Counted from the stretch's first letter, positions 34,395 through 43,659 are shown. The stretch: 64,000 nt of DNA from Psychrosphaera algicola (GCF_028401425.1 NZ_JAQOMS010000002.1:1922001-1986000), one strand, 5' to 3'. Numbers and translations: made by a program. Notes: generated from the sequence alone by a model not told the origin.

Positions 34395-34799
34395 ATGAGC
34401 TGGAGTAACACAACTTTAAAAGATCTCGCCCAAGAACAGTCCAACTGGGTTGTTGAAGCAGAAGGCGATTGCCTAACAATTGCAAATGACGAAGGCATTG
34501 ATGCTTTTGTCTATGTCGGAAATCAACAAATTATTGTTGAAACAGCTTTGTTTCCGGCCAGCGATGTATCAGATGTAGCCGCTTTAGATGCGCTTATTCT
34601 GCGTTCACATCACTTACTGCCGTTAACCGCTATATGCATTAACAAAATAGGCAACGAAGATTACTACGTCGCATTCGGCGCATTGTCCGTCGACAGTAAA
34701 GACTCTGTAGTAATAGAAGAAATTGAAACACTATTTGCCAATACAGGCGAGTTTTTAGATTTATATAACCAATACCTGACACAGGAGCACGCAGCATGA
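34395..34799 (+). CDS. yjfI: YjfI, DUF2170 protein
   Basis: 134 aa, acidic, no signal peptide or membrane helix. It matches DUF2170 (ESNWVVE-like NWVVEAEGDCLTI, then HHLLPLTAICINKIGNEDYYVAFGALS). The function is unknown. In many gammaproteobacteria it is the first gene of a yjfIJKLMC operon, and that order is preserved here. Its stop overlaps the ATG of the PspA-like gene (ATGA), so the two are translationally coupled. A ribosome-binding site AAGGAAG precedes the start. Confidence 0.9.
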   Translation: MSWSNTTLKDLAQEQSNWVVEAEGDCLTIANDEGIDAFVYVGNQQIIVETALFPASDVSDVAALDALILRSHHLLPLTAICINKIGNEDYYVAFGALSVDSKDSVVIEEIETLFANTGEFLDLYNQYLTQEHAA

Positions 34800-35496
34800 G
34801 CTTAAAAAATTATGGAACGCATTACGTGGTGCAGCAAACGAAGGTATCGAAGCCGTTGCTGATAGCCAATCAATTCGCATTTTGGATCAAGAATTACGTG
34901 ATGCAAAATCAGAACTTCGTGCTTGTGACGAAAACCTAACAAAGATTATGGCCAAACGTAAAATGGCAGAATCGAAAGTTAAAGCGTTACAAAATGACGT
35001 TGCGACTTACACTGATCACGCAATAGCAGCGAGCGAAAAAGGCGATGAAGCATTAGCGATTGAATGTGCAGAACGAGTAGCTGATTTAGAAAACTCGTTA
35101 ACTACTGAACAACAAATTTTGGCTGGCTTTACGTCATCTGAAAAAACGTTAAAAGCTAATATAAGCAAAGCTAAACATAATGTTCGTCGTATGGAACAAC
35201 AAATCGACCAAGTGAAAGCGACAGAATCTGTGCAAAAGGCACAAGTTGCTGTATCTAGCAGACACATGGGCGCCAACAGCAAAGTAAAAACAGCTTTGGA
35301 TAGTTTAGAACGTATAAAAGACAAACAAGCTCAGCGCAGTGCCGAACTTGAAGCCGCTGAAGAGTTAGCTGAAGAAGAGTCAGGTGGCGATTTAGAAAAC
35401 CGTTTAAAACAAGCCGGCATAAGCTCAGGTGGTGACAAAAGCGGTAGTGACAAATTGGCTGAATTGTTAGCCAAGAAAAAGCGTAATTGCGATTAA
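34796..35496 (+). CDS. yjfJ: YjfJ, PspA/IM30-family protein (frame broken at start)
   Basis: About 232 aa, almost entirely alpha-helical coiled coil, starting MSLKKLWNALRGAANEGIEAVADSQSIRILDQELRDAK (first and last parts given). This is the PspA/Vipp1 (ESCRT-III-like) architecture with an N-terminal amphipathic helix; such proteins polymerise on stressed inner membranes. One A is missing in the A-run at about 34808, leaving the first four codons in another frame. The tail SGGDKSGSDKLAELLAKKK is low-complexity. A terminator-like hairpin follows at 35501. Confidence 0.92.
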
Positions 35497-35500
35497 ACTT

Positions 35501-35535
35501 AAAAAGCAGCCTAGATCACTCTATGCTGCTTTTTT
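35501..35535 (+). terminator. Terminator-like hairpin inside the yjf operon
   Basis: Stem AAAAAGCAGC/GCTGCTTTTT with a 14-base loop followed by T-run, directly after yjfJ and 40 bp before yjfK. It would separate yjfIJ from yjfKLMC or attenuate read-through. Confidence 0.75.
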
Positions 35536-35573
35536 GTGTTATAAGAATAGTTGTCTAATCAAGAGAGAACATT

Positions 35574-36146
35574 ATGTTTAGCAAATTATTTGGCAAGTCA
35601 AAAGAAAAAGCCAAAGTAGCAACGCCGGAAATAATGGGCCTGCGCATTGGCGGCAGTTTTGACATCGACCCACTGTTGTTGCGACTATCAGAAAGCGAAC
35701 TGATTACAGATGGCTGCGCGCCAACTCACATTATCCAAGCTGCTGGTTTAGTCGATATGGACGGTACTTTTGTTTTTCGATTTTATACCGACGACGACGC
35801 ATTTCTCCAAGTCATCGCCGAAGGTGGTAAAGAAGAACACAACATTATTGATGTTAAATTATTCCACTTTTACGATACGCAAGACATCCCAACCCAAGAA
35901 TTATGGGACGATTTGTTGAAAAACAAAATTGGTCAACCAAGCTATCAATTACTCGACCATACGTTTGAGCGAGTCTGGACGTCCGCTGGTACTTATCATA
36001 ATCCAGTTCATATGTGTGAAAATACATTTGACGAAAATGGCGAGTCGAGTGAAACAGATCAGTTTACGATGTTGTTCGAGCGACCAATTTCGAGTAATAA
36101 TACAGAATCATTATTTTTGTCAGCTGAAGAAAAATTAGAACCATAG
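35574..36146 (+). CDS. yjfK: YjfK, DUF2491 protein
   Basis: 190 aa, starts MFSKLFGKSKEKAK, then IMGLRIGGSFDIDPLLLRL, and VMDMDGTF-like LVDMDGTFVFRFYTDDDAFLQV. These are DUF2491 features; the protein looks soluble and cytoplasmic. The function is unknown. In comparative genomics of PspA neighbourhoods it travels with a PspA-like protein and a DUF350 membrane protein, as it does here. Confidence 0.92.
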   Translation: MFSKLFGKSKEKAKVATPEIMGLRIGGSFDIDPLLLRLSESELITDGCAPTHIIQAAGLVDMDGTFVFRFYTDDDAFLQVIAEGGKEEHNIIDVKLFHFYDTQDIPTQELWDDLLKNKIGQPSYQLLDHTFERVWTSAGTYHNPVHMCENTFDENGESSETDQFTMLFERPISSNNTESLFLSAEEKLEP

Positions 36147-36251
36147 CGGTTATTTAAGTCGTTGCCTAGTGATGAGCACCGGGATAACACTTTCTGCGAC
36201 ACAAATACAAATTCACGGTTAGAAAAACAACAGTTTAAACAAGGAACCAAC

Positions 36252-36665
36252 ATGGAACATCAAGACTTACTTAGCGGCGTGATTAATTTCGCACTCTACT
36301 TTAGCGTATCGATTGCATTTTTACTTATCTTCAAGTTTGCATATACGTTAGTGACACCTCACGACGAATGGCGTCTAATTAAAGAACAAAAGAGTACGGC
36401 TGCAGCAATTGGATTTGGTGGTGCTATTCTAGGTTTTTCTCTTGCACTCGCGGGCGCTGCAACCAACTCAATTTCAATTGTCGACTACGCCACTTGGGCC
36501 TTAATTGCATTAGTTGCGCAATGTTTGGCCTTTGCCATTATCCGCTTTGGATTTATGCCTAAAATTGTACAACGCATAGAAGACAACGAAGTGAGTGCTG
36601 GCATCATGCTAGGCGTAGTTAACGTTGCAATAGGCGTATTAAATGCGGCTTGCATGAGCTACTAA
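36252..36665 (+). CDS. yjfL: YjfL, DUF350 inner-membrane protein
   Basis: 137 aa with four predicted membrane helices arranged as two DUF350 repeats: FALYFSVSIAFLLIFKFAYTLV, AIGFGGAILGFSLALAGAAT, TWALIALVAQCLAFAIIRF and AGIMLGVVNVAIGVLNAACM. Charged TPHDEWRLIKEQ between helices 1 and 2 is typical. The role is unknown; by its partners it is probably a membrane component of the same stress or modification system. It follows yjfK by about 100 bp. Confidence 0.93.
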   Translation: MEHQDLLSGVINFALYFSVSIAFLLIFKFAYTLVTPHDEWRLIKEQKSTAAAIGFGGAILGFSLALAGAATNSISIVDYATWALIALVAQCLAFAIIRFGFMPKIVQRIEDNEVSAGIMLGVVNVAIGVLNAACMSY

Positions 36666-36675
36666 GGAGACCGAT

Positions 36676-37305
36676 ATGAAACGGACGAAAATTATCGATC
36701 TCAGCGCTATGCGCAAAATTAAACCGAGCTATCTAGTTAAGCCAATTACGTTAGCGGTTGCCGCTGCGATGTTATCTGCATGTGGTGGTGGAAATTCGCA
36801 AGAAGTGACTTTTGTTAAATCTGTCGATGATTGTGTTAGCAATACCGACTTTACGTTGGCACAGTGCGAAGTGGCTTATGAAAAAGCCCTTGAAGAAGCT
36901 GAAAAAACAGGGCCAAAATACAAATCGATGGCCTCATGTGAATCTGAGTTTGGTCCACAACAATGTTTAACTGACCGTTCTGGTTCGTTTTTCATGCCAT
37001 TTATGGCGGGTTTCATCGTTAATCAATTGTTATTCGACCGCAGTAGAAACTACTACGGTGGTTCGTATAATCCAGTCTATCGTTACAACCGCCCTTATTC
37101 TCGTTATCACGACACACTTATGCTTTCCGACGGTACGTCAATTGGTAAGTACGGTAAAAATAAGTTTAAGGTAAGTAAATCAGCAACATCACCTAAACCC
37201 AAAATCACAAAGACGGTTTCACGTGGTGGTTTTGGCTCGGTTGCTTCTGCCAAATCAAGTTGGGGCGGTGGTAAATCATCAAGCTCTAAAGGTTGGGGCG
37301 GTTAA
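36676..37305 (+). CDS. yjfM: YjfM, DUF1190 lipoprotein-like protein
   Basis: 209 aa. A membrane-targeting segment ends in a lipobox (AVAAAMLSACGGG), followed by SVDDCVSN and ASCESEFGPQQCL, cysteine motifs of DUF1190, and a Gly/Ser-rich tail (SWGGGKSSSSKGWGG). A tyrosine-rich patch (RNYYGGSYNPVYRYNRPYSRY) lies in the middle. Probably anchored in the envelope; function unknown. Its TAA overlaps the ATG of yjfC (TAATG). Confidence 0.9.
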   Translation: MKRTKIIDLSAMRKIKPSYLVKPITLAVAAAMLSACGGGNSQEVTFVKSVDDCVSNTDFTLAQCEVAYEKALEEAEKTGPKYKSMASCESEFGPQQCLTDRSGSFFMPFMAGFIVNQLLFDRSRNYYGGSYNPVYRYNRPYSRYHDTLMLSDGTSIGKYGKNKFKVSKSATSPKPKITKTVSRGGFGSVASAKSSWGGGKSSSSKGWGG

Positions 37306-38472
37306 TGCTTCGGCAGGATATTAAACAAAGAAAAGATTGGCAAAAAAAGCGGCTGAATTCGGGTTTAAATTTCACACGATGCACGGTGAAACTTACTGGG
37401 ACGAATCTGCTTTTTACCAATTTTCGTTGAACCAAATCGAAAATGATTTAGAGCAACCGACCGAAGAAATTCATCAAATGTGCCTCGAAGTTGTTAATCA
37501 GGTTGTTCACGACGAAGAATGGTTAACTAAGTTTAAACTGCCACCGAATCAATGGGAGTTTATTCGTGACTCCTAGTTAAATGGCGACCCTAGTTTATAC
37601 TCGCGCCTCGACTTTGCTTATGATGGAAAAAATCCTGCAAAACTTTATGAAAACAACGCCGATACACCAACCAGTATTTACGAAACTGGATTCTGGCAAT
37701 GGCTGTGGTTGCAAGATAATGTCGACGGTGGCAAGTTAAATCGTGGCGCCGATCAATTCAATAGCCTTCAAGAAAAATTGGTAAATCGATTTTTTGACCT
37801 GCAAGTATTAACCCCAAACCGCACCTTACATTTTGCCTGTTGTAAAGACACCGAAGAAGACCGCGGCACTGTACAATATTTAGAAGACTGTGCAAACGCC
37901 GCAGGAGTTAACTGTAAATTTGTCTATGTTGAAGACATCGGGGTTGATAAAAATGGCAACTTCACTGACCTAGACAACCAAGTTATTACCTGGATGTTTA
38001 AGCTGTATCCTTGGGAGTTTATGATGGCCGAAGAGTATGGTCAGTTTCTTGGCACAAACAACATTCGATGGATTGAACCGCCTTGGAAAGCCGTACTTTC
38101 AAATAAAGCCTTGATGCCAGCTCTTTGGAAAATGTTTCCAGATCACCCGAATCTTTTGCCATCTTTTTTGAAGATGAGCTTAACAAAGCTGCAAATTTTT
38201 CAAGTTTAGTTAAAAAGCCGCTATTTTCTCGAGAAGGTGCAAATATCTCTATTATAAACGGTGGCAAAGAAAAAACAGAATCTGACGGTCCCTACGGAGA
38301 CGAAGGCTTTATCTACCAAGCAACTCATTTTTTACCTAAGTTTTCAGATAATTACACATTAATTGGAAGCTGGTTGGTAGACGATACCGCCGCTGGGATT
38401 TCCATCCGTGAAGACAAAAGCCCGGTCACTCAAGATATGAGCCGCTTTTTACCCCATATAATTCTAGGCTAA
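37305..38472 (+). CDS. yjfC: YjfC, glutathionylspermidine-synthase-like ATP-grasp ligase (frame broken)
   Basis: About 388 aa. It matches the C-terminal ligase half of Gsp synthase (no amidase domain): LDFAYDGKNPAKLYENNADTPTS, IRWIEPPWKAVLSNKALMPALW, KPLFSREGANISI, and C-terminal VDDTAAGISIREDKSPVTQD (key parts only). ATP-grasp enzymes form amide bonds, here perhaps between a peptide-like acceptor and an amine. Breaks: 37340 (A-run), 37572-37576 (Trp CCTGG reads CCTAG) and 38165 (T-run). Last gene of the yjf operon. Confidence 0.93.
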
Positions 38473-38553
38473 TTAAGTAATTTGGCCTAGAATAAAAAAT
38501 AAGCATGTAGCTATCTAGTTAGATATAAACGGTTGCGGAAAAGGACATCTCAG

Positions 38554-39636
38554 TTGGTTAAAGTTAAAACAAAGTATTTTTTCTTTTTACTTTCATTTCT
38601 TCATTGATTTTTGTTAATCAATGTTTCGCTTCAGACCATCCCCTAAAAAATATTCCTTGTTGGTTAACCGACCTTTCCTCTACGCCTTAGTCATAGTGTT
38701 TATGGTGTCGCAAGAAGCTTCAGTGCCTCCGCTAAAGCACCAGAACATTTTGCAAAATTGAACGCAATAAACAATTGGCAACTGGCCAATGGCTTATCAA
38801 AAATAACTACAAAACAAGTTTTAACCGATTTAGACGAATATTACACTGGTAAAGACATGCTCTATTTCAACGACGTATTTACCGACAAGGGCAATATCTA
38901 CGCCCTAGTGTCAGATCAAAAACTCACGGTTAAACCGGCTCGAAATTGTAATGTCGATGAATGTAATTTAGAAAGTTGTGAACCAAATTGGTTGTGCAGT
39001 GGTCAAAGTAATGACATTACTTTGCTAGGGATCTCAGCTCCGGCTGTACATCCTAACGATCCACTTAAACATATGATCGATAATGCACAACAACTTGCCC
39101 GTACAGTCAATCTTGCCCATGTAAAAGGCGAAACATTTTTACTCAATATTGACAGTACGTATGTTAAGACATCTAACCTGCAACAAACTTTTAAAATAGA
39201 TGAACTTGATCATCAGGTAAACCCTGTTAAAGTTGGAAAAATGTGCCATTATAAAAGCACATTGATCAGTGAGATATCTTTTACCTATGGTAAAGTTTAT
39301 CGAGGACATGACTGGTTAAATACACCTAACATAGGTGGAGTTACCGGGGCCATTGGCCATGCGAAAGGAATAACGTCAACTGGTAGAATGAGCGATTTGC
39401 TAAACTTAGCTGCTCGCCGCGGACTGTTTGCCCTTGCAAAAGCAAAGAATATCAATGTTGAAAACGACGTAGAAATGTCAATTTCGAATAGTGGTTTTTA
39501 CTCTCTGATACGTAAAACACATCAGACAACGGAATCGCTCATTTCGGCTTATGTAGCTGATATGAAGATGGAACTTAACGAGAAAGTTCAACCTGAAATA
39601 TATATTTGGTTATTAGAAAATAAGGGTACATTATGA
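38554..39636 (+). CDS. Exported LPP20-like protein (frame broken near N-terminus)
   Basis: About 360 aa. From a TTG at 38554 (preceded by AAGGA) a signal peptide reads KTKYFFFLLSFL then SSLIFVNQCFA, followed by PCWLTDLSSTP and YGVARSFSASAKAPEHFAKLNAINNWQLANGL, a Pro-Trp start plus helical pattern like LPP20-family domains. Frame slips near 38605 and 38690. The intact part from 38758 contains six cysteines (NCNVDECNLESCEPNWLC). Its stop overlaps the next ATG (ATGA). I am unsure of the family; the operon tie to the LPP20 gene is firm. Confidence 0.6.
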
Positions 39637-40211
39637 AACACACAGTTAAATTGGCGACGGCGCTAACTCTTTCTGCACTTTTAGCAGCATGTGGCAGCAC
39701 ACCTGCAGACAACATGGCAGAATTAAACAAAAACATTCCTGAGTGGGTTTTAAACCCAGTTCTTGAAGATGGTATCGCATCATCAGTTTGTGTTGCATCA
39801 TCAGGTCATATGTCAACAGACAAAGCTCAAGCAACAGCATTAGCTCGTGCAGAGTTAGCGCAACAGATTAATACACGTGTACGTGCGATGGATAAAACCT
39901 ATCAAGAACGTATCAATGTAGGTGATCAAGCTCAAGTGGGTCAAACATTCACGTCAGTGTCAAAACAGATCACAAACCAATCATTAACAGGGTCACGTGT
40001 AATCAAAACAGCTTACGCTAACTTTGATGGCAAAAACCAATTATGCGTATTAACTGCAATGGGTTCTTCATCAACTAAAGAGTTGTTTGATAATATCCTT
40101 AAAGCTAGTGAGCGTAATATTTCTGTAAACCAAGAGCAGGTTCTTTATCAAGAGTTTAAAGCGCAAAAAGCGCAAGAAGAACTTGAAGCTGAACTTGAAA
40201 AAATGCAATAA
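39633..40211 (+). CDS. LPP20-family lipoprotein
   Basis: 192 aa with a lipobox (SALLAACGSTP) after a short signal peptide. The mature part starts NIPEWVLNPVLEDGIASSVCVASSG and has the alternating helix pattern (TDKAQATALARAELAQQI) of the LPP20 domain, ending in a Glu-rich coiled coil (FKAQKAQEELEAELEKMQ). LPP20-domain proteins are outer-membrane lipoproteins of mostly unknown function, some linked to flagella or adhesion. It sits between two exported-protein genes in an apparent operon. Confidence 0.88.
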   Translation: MKHTVKLATALTLSALLAACGSTPADNMAELNKNIPEWVLNPVLEDGIASSVCVASSGHMSTDKAQATALARAELAQQINTRVRAMDKTYQERINVGDQAQVGQTFTSVSKQITNQSLTGSRVIKTAYANFDGKNQLCVLTAMGSSSTKELFDNILKASERNISVNQEQVLYQEFKAQKAQEELEAELEKMQ

Positions 40212-40266
40212 AATGCATCTCTATTAAGGGGTCCACGACCCCTTAATACTTTGACTGGAATATATT

Positions 40267-41007
40267 GTGAAAACACTCTTTGGCTTAATCGCCTTTACAG
40301 CTTTATTTGCCACTATCGTTTATGCTCAACCTCCACAAGTATTGGGTAACGTTGTAGATATTGACGGGAAAGTGACCATTCACAATGAAGGTTCTCCACG
40401 TGGTAAAAGAATCAAAAAAACGCCTCAAGACATAGAACTAAACCAATTTGTTCGAACTTATGCTAATTCAAAAGCACGCGTGACTCTAACAGATAATTCC
40501 AAGATATTAGTCACAGAAAGCTCCACTTTAGAATTCCAAGATGATCAAAATATCGTTGTAAACGAAGGTAAAATTTTATTTTCGATCAATAAACGCGAAG
40601 CAACGCGATCACTAAATGTCATCACAAAAACAGCCGTTATAGGTGTTAAAGGCACACGCTTTTTGGTTGAAACTCGTGGTGATGAAGCATTTTTGCATTT
40701 AGAAGAAGGCGAAGTTGAAGTTAAATCACTCGCTGAAGAGTTTGACGACTACAAATCTGAATATGAAGCGTTTAAAAAACAGTACATGAAAGAGTTTAGC
40801 GACTTTAAAAAATCGATTACGATTACCTCAGGCACCTCTCTAAGCTTAGGAAATAAAGGATTATTGGAAGTCCCTACGCCAGATAAAATCCAATTATTGT
40901 TTGATGAATTAGATGCCGAGTTTGAATCAGACCCAGTACAAAATGATATAGAATCTAGCTTAGAAAATGATGCTAAAACAATCCCAGAAGATGGCCTATT
41001 ACATTAG
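40267..41007 (+). CDS. Secreted FecR-domain protein with coiled segment
   Basis: 246 aa, signal peptide to VYAQ, then a FecR/LysM-like beta domain: GNVVDIDGKVTIHNEG, FVRTYANSKARVTLTDNSKILV, KTAVIGVKGTRFLVETRGD and FLHLEEGEVEV. This is the FecR sensor fold without a membrane anchor or sigma-factor partner. The C-terminal part has a repeating Tyr/Phe-Lys/Glu segment (YKSEYEAFKKQYMKEFSDFKK), which resembles one in the exported protein at 56304. Starts with GTG. Confidence 0.88.
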   Translation: MKTLFGLIAFTALFATIVYAQPPQVLGNVVDIDGKVTIHNEGSPRGKRIKKTPQDIELNQFVRTYANSKARVTLTDNSKILVTESSTLEFQDDQNIVVNEGKILFSINKREATRSLNVITKTAVIGVKGTRFLVETRGDEAFLHLEEGEVEVKSLAEEFDDYKSEYEAFKKQYMKEFSDFKKSITITSGTSLSLGNKGLLEVPTPDKIQLLFDELDAEFESDPVQNDIESSLENDAKTIPEDGLLH

Positions 41008-41444
41008 TACCCTACACCTCTTATTTCCCGAACTAGCATTTAATTGTCTACATCCTCGGCTTTCTACACATCAATATTCGTCAAAAGTGTTATTTCCAAT
41101 ACATCCCTAACTGCTTGTATCAATGCCGTATTTGGAACAACTGAACATTCCATATCCTAACTAATATCTTTGCCGGTTGGCTTTGGCGCCTAAATAAGAG
41201 TAAATATAGATTGGGCTAAAATTAGTGAACACAGAAGCAAGCTGTTTTTGGACTTGCTTTGTTTCACGTTATGTACGCTTTTCATTTGACACATACATTG
41301 TCTTCTTGCCCTTAGATTCACTAAATAACTTTACATGTGAACTCAATGAAAAAGTGTAGTGGCATTTAAGTGGATAAGGATACTGTTTAAATGTTGGAAA
41401 ACAAAGACGGCATACGAAGAAACAACGTACCTTGAAGCACTAAA
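41008..41444. other. Gene-free stretch at the distal end of the cassette array
   Basis: About 440 bp with no coding region. The part at 41188-41280 is a decayed attC-like site (see next entry), so this may be one or two eroded cassettes. The rest shows no recognisable signal. Confidence 0.45.
41188..41280 (-). repeat. Decayed attC-like site
   Basis: It contains GCGCCTAAATAAGAG at one end, the central TTGGGCTAAAATTA that other sites in the array share as TTGGCTAAAATT, and TTTCACGTTATG at the other end. The core bases differ enough that it is probably inactive. Confidence 0.4.
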
Positions 41445-41525
41445 GCCTAAGGGCTCCCCCGTCTGAAATATGCGGTGGAAAATGAGTATTAATACTGGCT
41501 GTCCACCTCAGGGCGTGTTGTTAGT
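41445..41525 (-). repeat. Degenerate attC site of the secreted-protein cassette
   Basis: The R''-like box CTAACAA sits at the stop codon of the gene at 41521. An inner stem GGTGGA/TCCACC is present, but the other end (GCCTAAG) deviates from the cores of the array. Confidence 0.45.
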
Positions 41526-42011
41526 TGCTCTTGCCACCTGCATGCTTAATTCTAAGATGAAACGGTTCGCTTTCCCGACCCTCTGGCGATACAGCAATAA
41601 TTTGCAATACGAAATCAATTTTTTCCTGATTGTTATAACTGCCATCTAACCAGATGAAAGACATTAAGTTTTCACTAGGGCTATATCGTGATGGCATCAC
41701 TTCATAATCAGGAATGACATGACTCTCAAAAGTACCTGAAACGATCTTTAACTTATACCCTGTAGCTCTAGCTGGATTTTCACTCTCAAGTTTTATTTTT
41801 ATAATTCCTGCATCTGAGCATGAACCTCTATATCCATCATCATAGCCACGCTTAATAGATTCTACACTTGCTTTTGGTAAAGCTAATGGATGATTTTTCT
41901 CCTTATAAAGAGGGTTAGGTACAAATTCATCATAACTATAGGTGCAAAGCTACAAGCGTTAGCTGTGTTATGAAATAAAAATAGCGTGATTAATAGTAGA
42001 ATACTTCGCAT
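41521..42011 (-). CDS. Cassette gene: small secreted protein (frame broken)
   Basis: About 163 aa. A signal peptide MRSILLLITLFLFHNTANA is followed by CSFAPIV; the frame slips near 41942 and continues YDEFVPNPLYKEKNHP, SIKRGYDDGYRGSCSDAGIIKIKLES and VIPDYEVMPSRYSPSENLMSFIWLDG. It ends HLRIKHAGGKSN at a stop that overlaps the attC box. I see no known family; two cysteines suggest a periplasmic disulfide. It follows a GGGAAG ribosome-binding site. Confidence 0.7.
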
Positions 42012-42176
42012 GACTTCCCTGAGTAACTAACGAGGCTATAGAATTACTCCAACAGCCCAAATTGATGAAAAATCGAGTTCCTGCAACAAATTCTGAGCCT
42101 TTTTCTATCTCGCACTACGTAATGCATTTGGAACCCATAAAATAGACCGTTTTTCTTAGAAATGAGTTATTCTACG

Positions 42177-42275
42177 GCCTCAACGCCTTACTAATAGGCA
42201 AATAATAGTTGGTTAAAATAAGCGAAAAATGAGCGCAAGCCTACTGTTTTGCGTCCACCCTTGACCGGTTTGTTA
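42177..42275 (-). repeat. attC site
   Basis: Outer boxes GCCTCAAC and TTTGTTAG; inner arms TAGTTGGTTAAAAT and CGCAAGCCTACTG. It lies after the stop of the gene at 42281. Confidence 0.8.
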
Positions 42276-42280
42276 GCACG

Positions 42281-42625
42281 TTACCTTATCCAAACATGGT
42301 CTACTAGAAGTTTTCCAGCTTGTTCGACGATGCATATTTCAGCCAAAAATTCTTCATGGCTATGAGTAAACCACTGTTTCCATAATACAAATATAGAATC
42401 GCTTTTGTGAATAATTGATAGAATTTCCCTTTTAGAAAATTCGCCTATTTTATTTTCCTTCCATTGTTTCAGAAGATTCTCTTCGGTAACGATTACTTTG
42501 AGGCGGTCAGTAAAATCACGCGTATGCTTTTGGTGATTCCTCTCACTAGAGCCTTCCATAAGGTTATCCATTAATGGATTTGCTATATTTAGTATTTCTT
42601 CATCGGTAAGCTTATCGAAGTCCAT
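42281..42625 (-). CDS. Cassette gene: hypothetical 114-aa protein
   Basis: An acidic, helical, probably cytoplasmic protein (MDFDKLTDEEILNIANPLMD; SSERNHQKHTRDFTDRLKVI; REILSIIHKSDSIFVLWKQWF). I do not know the family. The start is close to the attC of the preceding cassette (42641), typical of compact integron cassettes with little promoter space. No signal peptide or membrane helix. Confidence 0.75.
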   Translation of the reverse strand: MDFDKLTDEEILNIANPLMDNLMEGSSERNHQKHTRDFTDRLKVIVTEENLLKQWKENKIGEFSKREILSIIHKSDSIFVLWKQWFTHSHEEFLAEICIVEQAGKLLVDHVWIR

Positions 42626-42640
42626 GTTTCTACCTGTAGT

Positions 42641-42741
42641 GCTAACGCCCGCATAACAGGCTAAGTAATAGTTGGCTAAAATTGTGTAGCGAAGGGAAGC
42701 GTAGCCAACTGTTACGTCTCCTTGTTGATTTTCTTGTTAGG
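42641..42741 (-). repeat. attC site
   Basis: Outer boxes GCTAACGCCC and CTTGTTAGGC, inner arms AGTTGGCTAAAAT / GTAGCCAACTGTTA. The 3' end of the gene at 42712 runs about 30 bp into it. Confidence 0.88.
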
Positions 42742-43236
42742 CATACCTTGCTCAATACTATCAAGCAAGGAAAGAACATCCTCTACAAAGCGTTCTAATA
42801 CAACATTTAGAGTCCACGATTTTTTATGTTCAACACCTTTAAACTGAACCGCAATTTTATATTCCTGATCAATAAGCCCACTAGGAGGCACAGTTTTTGA
42901 AAATGAATCGGCATGAATTATTTTATCGCAAACCTGTTTTAGGGTTGCTGGCCGTTCGATTAATTTAGCATCGTAATATAACCATGATGAATTAGGTAAC
43001 TCTAAATTAGGTTGATTAATTACATTTTGATAAAGATTAACCCTTATTGCAATTACTAGACTTAGAAGGTTACTGGATACTAAGTTATGTAAAGTATCTT
43101 CGAGATTTTTAGACATAACTAATCGAGATGTTGATAATGAAAGGCTGCTAGTTGTTAAATCTAACCCATGGCAAGTCAAGCATAAACGCCTAATTTCGTT
43201 AAAATCCTGCTTATGATGACCAAAAATATCGCGCAC
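42712..43236 (-). CDS. Cassette gene: hypothetical 174-aa protein reading into attC
   Basis: No known family. The N-terminus has CLTCHGLDLTTSS with two cysteines and a His. A middle segment (LHNLVSSNLLSLVIAIRVNLYQN) is hydrophobic but probably buried rather than membrane. The last codons (MPNKKINKET) are made from attC sequence, so the C-terminal tail is supplied by the recombination site. Confidence 0.75.
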   Translation of the reverse strand: MRDIFGHHKQDFNEIRRLCLTCHGLDLTTSSLSLSTSRLVMSKNLEDTLHNLVSSNLLSLVIAIRVNLYQNVINQPNLELPNSSWLYYDAKLIERPATLKQVCDKIIHADSFSKTVPPSGLIDQEYKIAVQFKGVEHKKSWTLNVVLERFVEDVLSLLDSIEQGMPNKKINKET

Positions 43237-43251
43237 TCAGACTCCTTGTAT

Positions 43252-43355
43252 GCCTCAACGCCTCGTTAAGAGGCGTTCTAATAGTTGGCTAAAATTGTTG
43301 AGGAACGAGATACCAGCCAACTGTTAGATGTCCCTTTCTTCATCGACTTGTTATG
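43252..43355 (-). repeat. attC site
   Basis: Outer boxes GCCTCAAC and CTTGTTATG; inner stem TAGTTGGCTAAAAT / CAGCCAACTGTTA. The arm AACGCCTCGTTAAGAGGCGTT at one end forms an extra hairpin. Confidence 0.88.
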
Positions 43356-43638
43356 TTTTTATTTTGGACTTGACCTTAAAAGACTGCCAAATGGCAAGTA
43401 GCCCTATTAGCAAACAACCCGAAACTAGTAACCAATAATCAAATGCTTCATCGTTAATATTGGAGTAATTTCTACGTCCAAATATCTCACCGCTGACATA
43501 GCCAAAATAAGACTTTTGTATAAAGTAAACGGCAAAAAGTAATAATGCTCCCTTTACAGGAAGCAGCCACTTTTTATCTACACGAATCTCTTTTGGAGCA
43601 TGAAACATAGATCCACTTTTATTGCTCTGCTTCAACAA
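43351..43638 (-). CDS. Cassette gene: small membrane protein, 95 aa
   Basis: Two predicted membrane helices (WLLPVKGALLLFAVYFIQ and DYWLLVSGCLLIGLLAIWQSF) with a short loop (GEIFGRRNYSNINDEA) between and Lys-rich ends. No family recognised. The stop codon TAA is part of the attC R'' box. Confidence 0.75.
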   Translation of the reverse strand: MLKQSNKSGSMFHAPKEIRVDKKWLLPVKGALLLFAVYFIQKSYFGYVSGEIFGRRNYSNINDEAFDYWLLVSGCLLIGLLAIWQSFKVKSKIKT

Positions 43639-43659
43639 TCACTCCATTTGATCTAAAAA

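Noticed and set aside
40267..41007. FecR as the anti-sigma factor of an iron uptake system
   Set aside because: No FecI-type sigma factor or TonB receptor is nearby, and the protein is secreted without a membrane helix, so only the FecR fold is claimed.
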